From the NCBI RefSeq assembly GCF_016802725.1, contig NC_052667.1, positions 24,326,346 through 24,390,345 on the forward strand: DNA of 64,000 bases, in the 5' to 3' direction. A program made the translations under genes and the position numbers. The notes beneath the pieces are model-generated. The model ran no database searches, had not been told where the DNA came from, and was given only the letters and a program-made list of their open reading frames with translations. The DNA comes from Solenopsis invicta. Taxonomy: Eukaryota; Arthropoda; Insecta; Hymenoptera; Formicidae. This document shows, in pieces, positions 48,850-58,761 of this stretch (position 1 is the stretch's first letter; each line of letters starts with the position of its first letter).

Positions 48850-51800
48850 TCATACCAAATTTTTGTCGCAACTGACCATGTAGATTGATCTCGTTGATGA
48901 AGATTTTTTATTACTTTTTTGGTTCTTTTTATCAAAAACATCTTCAGATTCTATTTCGTATTTGTGTTGTAGTTCGATCTTTTTGTAGAGCTCACCGGAT
49001 GATATCATTCCGAAGAACTGCAATAATCCGAGAATTAAAGCAATGTTATTTATTAAGCAATAAGAGATGCGAAAAAGGAAAAGTATTTGTTACGATGAGA
49101 ATTTTGTTTATATAACAAGAAAAGAATAGAGGAAAAAGAATATACTAGTAGAGAAAAAAAATATACTGTGCAAATTTTTTAATTAATTCAATTGTAAAGA
49201 AAATCGGGCTCGGTCTACTTTACAATCGAGATTTTAATTTTAACTGAGGATAGTGTCATAAAAGATGCAAGCTGGTCTCTTACCATAAGACATGAGAGTG
49301 TAATACTAATACCATTCGTAATGCTTGTAAAATACTGCATGAGGATTCGCATTTTGTTCAGGCAACCCTTCGTATAAACTGCGGGAATATTTTTGGTGTG
49401 CGGGTTGGCATTGCAATGCAATCGCTGTGGGCAAATCGGACGATTATTAATAGAAATGACGAGACTTGATTCTTCGATTAGTTAAAAAGTTGACCGGAAG
49501 TATACATATATGACGAGATGTGTATAGCAAGTCACTGTTATTAAATGCCGTCGATTGATAAACTATAGTCATGTGCAAAAGTATTAGGCACTTTATAATT
49601 TTCAAGTTATTGTGATAGAGGCAGGCAAAATTAAAACTGTATGTACTATTGACTACTTAAAAGTAGTTATAAATATTGACTACTTAAAAGTATACACAGT
49701 TTTATTTTTGTCTGTCTCTATCACAATTTAAAATAACTTGAAAATTGCAAGGTGCCTAATACTTTTGCACGTGGCTGTATTTCATCGCATAAAACCATAA
49801 CTATTTTTTACCTGATCAGATTCACAACAGCTGTCTGGTACTTTAAAACCATGTGTTTCCCAGTCCTCCCAGCTGTTGACGCCGCAGCAATACAACTAAA
49901 ATTGAGAATTAAATTATTCTTAATCTTCTTATAAATGAAATTTTATTTATAGGAAATAACGGAAATTATTTACCTTCGACTGTGCGGTATCCCAGAAATC
50001 GTGAATGAATGTATCATTATTATAAAATTGGATCAAACTTTCCACTTTTTTCTCAAACATCTTCATCAGTTCTTTGTTAGAATTGTATTTCCAAATGCTA
50101 ATGAATATTCCAATTAGAAACACTAGAAATGCGAGTATGGTATACTGAAAAAAATAGAGTTTATTAATTGGCCGTGTCGCAAGAAACCGATATTCTTTAT
50201 TTTAATAAATTTCCAGCGATATAACTAGCTTTGAAAATATACAAGGTTTTAACGTTTAATCAGTTTAAGGTAAGCTTCTCTTCTATAGAGATTAAACTTG
50301 TCGTTTAGTCGTTAAATGATATAAATGCTGGAAATTGAAACACGTGTTTTCCCGATTTGAAAAAATAAAGTAACTGTACTCTATAGTTTACCTAAGTTTT
50401 GCGACTTTTTTTGTAATTTTTTACTGAGTCTAAAATTGAAAACTAATAACCAGATTCAAAGTAGGAAATATTTATAAGAATTAATTTAAAATATAAGACA
50501 ATTTCAAATATTTACACGGTTGCAGTAAGATTTTTAGCTTAGAAAGAGTGTCATTTAGAGCTCGTATTGGATACATATGTCCTAATAATTATATTAGGCC
50601 ATTTTTTTCACAAAAAGTGTTAAAGAAATAGTTATCTAGCATATTTTTACAAGCTTATTGACATTAACATATTTATTGACATGTTATTGATACTAGACTT
50701 TTCGTCAATTCGTCAATAAATCATTATTTAGCCAAACAATTGATTTATCTTAATTTTGACCACTTAAAATTCTGCAACTTATGCGAGTTTTAATTCACGC
50801 CATAAAACTTTTCAAAGTTTGTAAAAAATTTTTAGATTTGACCTTACCTTTTGTATTTGTGCAGTTTCGTAAAAAATCAGTAATTCGTTTAATGAAGTAC
50901 TAATTTCAAAAGCAGAGATTTCAAGCTGTATAATGCTTTTTAGAAAATTTCATTATGATTATTTTTTATAAAATATATACTCAAAATTTACGTACCTTTT
51001 TTGAAAGTCAGAATAGGTAATTGTTTAATTTTGCTGTTTTAATTATATTTCTCTAATAAAATATAAAACAGAAGAGGATATTATGGCTACAGTGGACATT
51101 ACGCCTACTCCTATTATCTCCGTTATTAGGTGACGAATTCTAACAATTCCTGGAAGCAGTCTCAGAATTTTATATAAACCTTCGAATAATTTAAATTTTA
51201 TATATAAAATATTCTAAGAAAAGATGAAGATTTTTTTCAGTATTTCTAAAAAGTATTCCAATTCGTATAAAATTCTGAGAAAATTATGCCTTAGAGGCTT
51301 CTACGAGTATTCTCTTAAAAAACACTGGAAAGTTTACGAGTTGTTTCGATATTTTAAGCCGGGAACATACACTCTTGCATAACGCATTATGCATAAGGCA
51401 TAAGAGAATGAAGACTCTCTCATTTCTATCTTGGGGAGGGAAATAAAAGATTCTAATGGATTTATTCTCTTATGCGTTATGCAAGAGTGTCTGCTTCTGG
51501 CTTTAATCCATCGTCAATGTCAACGTTTCGTGAACATTGCAGTTTAGTTTAAGGCGAGAAGCAAGCTAATATTGAGTTGCTTCTCTGAGAAAAATTTTTA
51601 CAAGGATACTCACTATTTGGAGCATATACTTGGCTTCCTGCAAAGCAGCGACGATTCCCAAAATAGCGATGGACATCATGATAATTCCGACGACCAGTAG
51701 AACGATAATTGTGACGTTTAACTGAACGTTCTCCGCTGATCGTATCAATGATAGTTTATCAATCAGACACAAAGTTACAACCGTTACGAAAATTCCGCTA

Positions 51801-51942
51801 ATCTGGAGCATAAATCAAACTTAATTGGATATATTACTATACGTAAGTTATATCTTTAGCAAAGTGAGGAACTAGAACTTACGAGGATGATGAGATTTAT
51901 AGCGATCAGGAAGTATTTCATGTAATATTTGCAACGGTCCAT
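48850..51942 (-). CDS. Tetraspanin, copy B (complete, 270 aa)
   Basis: Second tetraspanin of the cluster, more diverged from the others. Exons on minus: 51883-51942, 51614-51802, 49974-50144, 49812-49895, 49284-49424, 48850-49017. Exon 1 starts MDRCKYYMKYFLIAINLII; exon 2 holds the rest of TM1 and TM2 (IIMMSIAILGIVAALQEAK); exon 3 has TM3 and the start of the large loop; exon 4 has CCGVNSWEDWETHGFKVPD and SCC; exon 5 has LHC and KGC; exon 6 completes TM4 (FFGMISS). Six loop cysteines are present. Its cytoplasmic tail is about 30 residues longer than in copy A, rich in Lys, Ser and acidic residues (IESEDVFDKKNQKSNKKSSS). Exon phases and sizes match copy A, so this is tandem duplication, not convergence. 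Introns carry a palindromic element (51354-51505) and a Tc1-like MITE (49566-49778). Confidence 0.92.
49566..49778. mobile_element. Tc1/mariner-like MITE in tetraspanin B intron
   Basis: Terminal inverted repeats of about 70 bases (atgtgcaaaagtattaggca at left, its complement at right) flanked by TA at 49564-49565 and 49779-49780. The 213-bp body contains two direct copies of tattgactacttaaaagta and no ORF. It sits 33 bases from the donor side of the CCG exon of copy B. Confidence 0.75.
51354..51505. mobile_element. Palindromic element in tetraspanin B intron 2
   Basis: Arms share acactcttgcataacgcat and taagagaat, facing each other around a short purine-rich centre (cttggggagggaaataaaag). 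The left arm carries an extra attatgcataaggc, a small internal duplication. No ORF. Confidence 0.55.
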
Positions 51943-53486
51943 TTTCTTATGTCCACTGTATCTTATTCTCTCTTATCTGCAAAAGTGTATTAAGTATTAA
52001 CGGAATGATAAGAAATGCTAATAAAATAAACAATAAAATACAATAATGTTAAAAAAATGAAGGCCCGGTAGCTCGCAAATATTTATCACTTCTCCTTAAC
52101 AATTAACGATGTTATAGTTGCTACTTCGTGTGATAAAGTGAGAATAATGCGTTTTTATAAATGGCTTATAACTAGTAATACCGGTTTTCACCTACATCTT
52201 ACAGTTAATTACATCTATGTTTACGCAATTATATAATTGTCTTTAAAGACGTTAACGTAAAACTTATCGATAAATTCGCAATTATTTGCATAGTGAGCAA
52301 ATTTCTTCGTTTATTAATCATCGTCGATTTTGTTCTAGATGTAAATTAAACTAACATATTAATTAATTAAGTTTTTATTGTTGTTTTTATGTCTGGCCAT
52401 TTTACAGATTGATATTATTTAACGAATGTAGACGCAAGTTAATTTATTTTCTTAAAATGCCTAGTAAAGACTAAAAAAAAAAAAACAGAATTTTTGCAAT
52501 TTTTTTAAAAAGTACATGCATACATATATTCACATAAAAATTTTTTTTCTCAAAAGATCAATATTTGATAAAAGTGTTACAATTTTTTATGTAAAAATAT
52601 TGATTAGTATGAGTTATAGTGTCAACTGTCTGGACAGACATTTTTCCAAACGAGTGTTGCAATGATCAATATTATTCGGACCATATTACTTGAAATAAAA
52701 AATTCAAAAAAGATTTAGTTAACATATGAATTAGTTTAGTTTTTGATCAATGAATTTTTTGAAAAATTAAAATTGGAACAAAATGGCAGTTGTTTAAAGT
52801 TGAAATTTTGATATTTAAAAAAAAATACATTTTTTGTTCATAAAAAAAGTACTCATTAGAAAAAAGTTTTTCGATTAAAAACTAGGTTTAAATGATGTCT
52901 AAAAGAAGCGCGTAAAATTTTAAAGTGATTCGTGCATTGATTCTTGAGATATCTTGATCAATGAGTTTGAAAATTTAGTTTTGAAAGTAACTCGTATAAA
53001 GTTTCAAGTGCAGTTTAAACTAAATTTAAAAAATTTAATTTTTAACTTACACAGAGTTTATTTCAGTTTTAAGATATTTTTTGCCGAAGTTGCTGCCTCT
53101 AAAATATTAATTTAATGTTGCCAACCAGATATACTTTTTTTCTAGGTGCTTTCTTACGCGCGATTGTTAGATATTTTATCAAGCCGCAAAACCTTTCACA
53201 TTTTCATTATACTGCTTGCATTTTACAAAACTTGAAATTACAGCAAAAACGGTGTCAAAGTTTAAAATTCTGTATTATATAGTATTGCCTTATGGTACAA
53301 TAATTTTTTTTGCATTTTTATTTTTTCGCAGATGCACTAAAACTAATCTCGTCGTACTCCACCGTTTTCGGATTAAAAATATTTTTCCTTGTTTTCAATG
53401 AACAATTTTTTGAAAACGAAATTGAGTACTAATAGGAAATAATATATAAAAGAATTTCACTTAAAAAAAAAATACAGGCACCTAGC
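51943..53486. other. 5' flank of tetraspanin B and intergenic DNA
   Basis: Contains the conserved TATA block (52155-52186), then AT-rich DNA with no exon. The 61-codon open stretch at 53216-53401 is not supported. Confidence 0.5.
52155..52186 (-). promoter_or_regulatory. Conserved TATA block upstream of tetraspanin B
   Basis: Same block as before copy A (CATTTATAA preceded by AACCGGTATTAC on minus), about 213 bases upstream of the copy B ATG. It is kept although the introns of copy B have diverged widely from the other copies. Confidence 0.55.
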
Positions 53487-54990
53487 GATAGCAAAAAAGT
53501 ATTGACAATATGTTAAAAATAAAAAAAAATGTAAAACAGTCAAAACTTACAAATTAAATCGAAATACATACATGTCAATACATCAGAACCCACATCGGAA
53601 TTAAAAATGATATATAAGATTAAAAAATAAAAAAAGTAAGTGAATAAAGTAAAAATAGCACAATAATCTATAACGCGTTATTATAATATAAATTAAAGCT
53701 TATAAAGATAAAATAAAAATAAGGTACAAATTCAATAAGGTTATATTACATAAAAACTCAACCGGTGAAAAATACTTTGATAAATTCTGAGATGCTGTCA
53801 TATTGCTTAAAAGATTATTCCCGTTGGGTGGTCGAGATGTTTTAATGTCATATTTTCTATTAGAAATTGCATAGATGGTTAATTTATTTAACAGCCAAAT
53901 AGGATGTTTTTAATAAATAAAATCAAGCTGGGGCACATAAACGTTCTGAAAAATTAGAATTAGTCGTAAAAATGAGATATTAGCATATTAAAAAGAAAGG
54001 ATAACTGATTGAATAATCAATACACTTAAATTGAGAAAACCGGATAAAGCGGATCTTAGAACTCAATAATAATTTTCAAGACGAATAAATACATTTATAA
54101 GTTCCCCGAACTGCGAGCTGTATGTTTATCGAACTTTAAAACGTAATTTCCATAGATTATTGTACAATCTATAAAACTTACGTAAGTGCATAAAATCACA
54201 TTAAAAACGGGATTGACAACTTATTGTATATATAATTTATGATACATGAACATATTGATCCCAGATAATCAAGTGTTAGTAGTTTGTTAACGGGTTGGCA
54301 TTACATTCGATCAGCAGATTTTGATTGCAGATTCATCCGAACCATCTGTTTGATCAATTTGCTGAAGTTCTGTTAACAAACCGTGTTATCTTTAACAGAT
54401 TGGTAGCAAAAATTGAGTAGAAGCTGTAAAGCCTGATTAATTTGTGCTGGCAATTTGCTGGTATTTTATGCTTAATCATATTTCAACGGTTGTTTTGATG
54501 ACGTCAACGGACGTTGCGGACTTTGATTTGTAATTTGCTGCCTTTCTGCAATCAAAAATCAGCAGCATGCTCTGTTCAAAATCTGTCTCTGCAGATTGCT
54601 GTCTGGGACTGATATAATATGCAATTAAATTAAAATTTCTTAAACAAAAAAATTACATTAAAATGTAAAGAATAATGGTAATCATGATATATAATATTAT
54701 GTGTGTAATAAATCAGCAAAACTTGTGGAAACAACCCGATAGAAATTTGTTTTATTTTTAATTGTCATAATATGATCAACCATGTTTATGGCAATAAGTA
54801 ATTTTATTGATTGGTAAAGTTGCTCGAATCCTCTAAAGATTTTGGAAACCCACTATTTCTTTTTATTAGGGAAAGCCTTAGAGTAATATTTTGCTGCTGG
54901 ATGATAATAATTTGATCTTTTGTGATCTGTAGAGCACAAGGGCGGGTATCTTTCCCAAGACCTGCAATAATTTTATACTATTATAGGAAT
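53487..54990. repeat. Segmental duplication, 3' side of tetraspanin C
   Basis: Second copy of the block at 39769-41240. Small indels distinguish the two. Its left edge near 53487 marks the limit of the duplicated unit; sequence before that is unrelated. Confidence 0.85.
54250..54612. mobile_element. Possible MITE with CCCAGA termini, copy 2
   Basis: Counterpart of 40525-40857 in the second copy of the segmental duplication; ends cccagataatc and gctgtctggga. Confidence 0.4.
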
Positions 54991-56047
54991 TAAAGCAATA
55001 CTATTTTTTAAATAATAATAAGGGATAGAAGGAAGGAAAAGAAGAAAATAGGACAATTATAGCCATGACTTTAATTTTAACTGAGAATAGTCTTATAAAA
55101 AATGCAAATTGGAATCTTACCAGAAGAAACAGGAGTGTAAAAGCATTTGTAGTGTTGACAGAATGCTGCAATGGGCGGCTGCTTATCCAAATCACAAGCA
55201 ATATAGATGCGATTATGGCGACTATCGCGTACTGAAAAAAATGAATTTTATCGGCCACGTCGCTAGAAGTCGATACTTTTTATCTTGACAAATTTTAAGC
55301 GACTGGACTAACTTCGAAAATCTAAGATTGTTACATTTGATTACTTTCAGATAAGTTTCTTTTTTACAGTGATTAAACTTATTATTCAGTTGCCAATTAA
55401 CGTGAACGCTGGAAATTGAGACATTCACTTGAAATATTTTTCCGATTCGAAAATAAATCTTCGATACTTTGGTGAAGATTTTTTCAGAATTTTTACACAC
55501 AAATTGGAACATTTTTCAGAAATGTGTTTTTCGGTCGTAACATAAAAGTTCTGAGAAAATTATGTTTTAAAGATGAGTATTATTTCGAGAGATTCATAGG
55601 TTGTCTTGATCCATCGTCAACGTTTCATGAACATTGCAGTTTATTTTATCAGGGTGAACACTATTCGGTTACTGAGTTGCTTTTTTAAGAAAAATTTTTA
55701 ATAGGGTACTTACTGTCAGGAGCATACACTTGGCTTTCCGCTTGGCAGCAACGATTCCAAAGATGGCCATAGATATTGTAAGTATTCCAATAATCAGTGA
55801 AACGATTAATATGGCAGCTAAGTCATTGTATTCCACTTCTCTTATTCGTGATCGCTTGACAACTAGACTGTGCACGCTTTTAATAATTACGAGAGTTGCG
55901 AAAATCTAGAGCATACATAAATAGTAAATTTAATTGGATATATTATTACTCAAGCAATCTTCAGAAAAGTGCGACACTAGAACTTACGAGGATGACGAGG
56001 TTTATAGTGATTAGAAACTGTTTCATGAAACGTTCGCAGCTATTCAT
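54878..56047 (-). CDS. Loop-less tetraspanin, copy C (148 aa, open)
   Basis: Tetraspanin-derived gene with exons on minus 55988-56047, 55714-55905, 55121-55231 and 54878-54961, all GT-AG and phase 0, with no stop or frameshift. Exons 1-2 are normal: MNSCERFMKQFLITI, TM1, then TM2 (ILIVSLIIGILTISMAIFG). The third exon fuses the start of the ancestral TM3 exon (YAIVAIIASILLVIWI) directly to the end of the ancestral TM4 exon (RPLQHSVNTTNAFTLLFLL). Everything between, namely the rest of exon 3, the CCG exon and the front of exon 5 as seen in copy A, is absent. The last exon matches copy A (VLGKIPALVLYRSQKIK). The product keeps four membrane segments, but the large extracellular loop shrinks to about 13 residues without cysteines. 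It could be a functional short form, a regulator of its siblings or a recent pseudogene; the open frame and intact splice sites favour expression. Confidence 0.8.
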
Positions 56048-56250
56048 TTTTGTACTATATCCTGTTCTCACTTATTTGAGAGAAAACTCTGTTATCAGAA
56101 CGATATAAATAAAATATACTAATCGAACGAACAATAAAATGCGACAATGTTAAAAAGATAAAGGCACGGTAGCTTGCAAATATTTTTCACTTCTCTTTAA
56201 CAATTAACGACGTTGTAGTTGCTATGACGGCGAGAATTTTATACGCGTTC

Positions 56251-56282
56251 TTATAAATGGCTTACAACTAGTAATACCGGTT
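56251..56282 (-). promoter_or_regulatory. Conserved TATA block upstream of tetraspanin C
   Basis: Same block, 204 bases upstream of the copy C ATG. Its presence supports transcription of the loop-less copy. Confidence 0.5.
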
Positions 56283-56663
56283 CAGAGTTACAATAATTAT
56301 AATTATTTATATATTTACGCAATTATACAATGGTCTTAAAATACAACGCAAAAGAACGTAAATTTTCCATTTTTTACACAGTTAGCAAAATTTTTTATTA
56401 ATATTTAGTCTGAAACACGTGCGTGTAATTAAATATTGAATTAAATATTGATTCGATTCGATTCATTTTTTGAATCTAAGAGGTTTATATTCGAATAGTT
56501 CGAGAATTTTGAATCATGTATGATTTGATATTAAATCGAATGTCTATTGATTCATCGTCAACGTTTCTTGAACATTGCAGTTTATTTTATTGAAGTGAAA
56601 ATTATTCTGATACTGATTTGCTTTTTTGATTTAACGAGGAAAAATTTTTACTACGGTGCTTAC

Positions 56664-56998
56664 TGTTAGGAGCATGCACTTGATTTCTCGCAAGGCAGCA
56701 ACGATTCCGAAGATGGCCATAGACATCATGAGGATTCCGATAATCAGTGAAACGATTAATGTGACAGCTAACTGATTAGTATTCCGATTCCTTTATCCAT
56801 GATAGCTTGACAACTCAAAGTACGCGATTCCAATAATTGCGAGAGTTCCCAAAATCTAGAGCACACATAAATAGTAAATTTACTTGGATATATTATTACG
56901 CAAGTATATCTTCAGAAAAGTGCGAGGTTAGAACTTACGAGGATGACGAGGATTATAGTGATCAGAAAATATTTTATGAAACGTTCGCAGCTATTCAT
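56664..56998 (-). pseudogene. Tetraspanin fragment, copy D (exons 1-2 only)
   Basis: Exon 1 (56939-56998, MNSCERFIKYFLITIILVIL) and exon 2 (56664-56855) resemble copies A and C and keep splice sites gtaagt, ctag and gtaagc. Exon 2 has lost one base after LAIIGIAYF relative to copy C and regained one about 40 bases later; the shifted stretch contains an in-frame TAA (after SSYHG). The end of the exon is good again: IIGILMMSMAIFGIVAALRE. No exons 3-6 follow before copy C begins at 56047. It is therefore a truncated, frameshifted duplicate. The upstream region is also about 70 bases shorter than in copy A. A sequencing error could explain the stop but not the missing exons. Confidence 0.85.
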
Positions 56999-57134
56999 TT
57001 TCGTACCGTATTCTGTTCTCTTCTATTAGCAAAACTCTGTTAACAGAACTAGCTTGCAAATATTTTTCACTTCTCTATATCCAATTAACGACGTTGTAGT
57101 CTTCTATATGACGAAGAGAATTTGTAACGCATTC

Positions 57135-57166
57135 TTATAAATGGTTTACAACTGGTAATACCGGTT
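57135..57166 (-). promoter_or_regulatory. Conserved TATA block upstream of pseudogene D
   Basis: Same block, only 137 bases before the ATG because sequence between block and start has been deleted. The promoter core survives in a broken gene. Confidence 0.45.
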
Positions 57167-57504
57167 TAGAGCCACACTTTTACAATTATTTACATATTTA
57201 TGCATTTATACAATAATCTTTAAATATCACGCAATAAAACGTAAATTTTCTATTTCTTGAAGAGTTAGCAAATTTGTTTTATCTATTAGTTATCGTCCAA
57301 TTCGATTTTGATATAAATTAAATTATATTAATTAATAAAGTTGTTATTCTGTTATTTAGCTCTTTTACAGATTTATTTTATTTAATAAACGTAGGTGTAG
57401 ATTAATTCGTTTTCTTAAGGAATTATTTCTCGTTAGGAAGCAGGAAAAACACGAATTTTTGTGATTTCGTTTTAAAAAAGTGTATACATATACATATGTA
57501 TATA

Positions 57505-57719
57505 CACTGAGAAAAAAATTTATTGAAAAACTAACATATTGAGTTTGATACGCGTGTGTGCAATTAAATCTTGAATTGACATAATTCTTGATTAAAAATT
57601 TGAAATTGTTAATATGAATGAACTGTATCTTTTTTATGCAACTAGATAATTATTGAATCAATTCAATGTTTAGTTGTACGTATATTTTTTAGTTTTTTGA
57701 TCAATTTTTTTCTCAGTTC
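57505..57719. mobile_element. MITE with CTGAGAAAAAAATT termini
   Basis: Left end cactgagaaaaaaattta, right end aatttttttctcagttcg: a terminal inverted repeat of about 15 bases around 215 bp of non-coding DNA. The same terminal motif opens the element at 4097, so both belong to one family. It lies upstream of pseudogene D. Confidence 0.5.
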
Positions 57720-58761
57720 GTATACGCACATATACATAAATGTAATACCTTGCTTTCCGATGGTTTCTTATTTCGCATCGTTACACAGTCAAAAGATCAA
57801 ACAATCGCCATATAATTCTTATTATTTTTCATCTTAATTGTACTTTTCTTCACTAAATATAATTCTCTCGTGTCTAAAATTGACTCTTTCACAGCGTGAA
57901 ACTTTCAGTTCAATAATTGACATTTTTTTTCTTTTACATAGGAACTGTTAATATTATTTTTTACATAGAAAATTGTAAACTAAATAGTTATCTGAACACT
58001 ATCTCCTTGAGTTATTGTTAATAAATTATGCTGCTTTCGAAATGGAAGAATTCCACGGTTTACACATATCAAGAAAGAAGCTAATTCGCTTTGGCTGGTA
58101 TTATCGGATGACACTACTAAACATGAATGAAGCGTGCCGAAGAAAGACTTGCTTCAGTGCCTATTGAGGTAATCCCCAATGGGTTGTGATGAAAATATTT
58201 ACGGTTTCTCTGTATTTGTTTGTATTTCTATGCAGTAGATTAGATACGTGAGTAAGAATAAATAAGAGACAATGTAAGAGACAGTCGATGTTACAAGAAA
58301 CCTTGTCTTTTCAAACCCATTCACAATTTAGTGTTGCATACGTAGAAAAAGTTAGAGAAACTTATTTAAATATTTTTAAAATGTTCTCTTTTCGAACTAC
58401 TGAATTATTTTTTTGAAATAACATTGATCGCATCGTTCACACATCTCCTTGCAGTTTACAACATAATTCTAAATATATTAATTACAATTAAATTGAATGG
58501 TTTACATGTATTAAATCTATCGGAAATGGATAAAGTATTTGAGTTATTACATTGTTTAACTCTTTATCATGAAATAATCGGTAAAATTTGAACGAAATAA
58601 TCTATCAATATTTTATTTTTGTTCCATAAAAGGTTCATATAAATATAGTAATGTTTTTTCTACGCTTAAATAATTGGCACTGTAACTCCGTTTAAAGACC
58701 GCGGCAACGCAAATCGCAACTATGACTGATAACCTAATAACATTAGCAATACTTTTTTTTA
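57720..58761. other. Intergenic DNA between the tetraspanin cluster and PLB1-like gene
   Basis: AT-rich. The left part is upstream of pseudogene D; the right part is 3' flank of the lipase with an AATAAA on minus at 58612-58617. No other feature seen. Confidence 0.5.
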
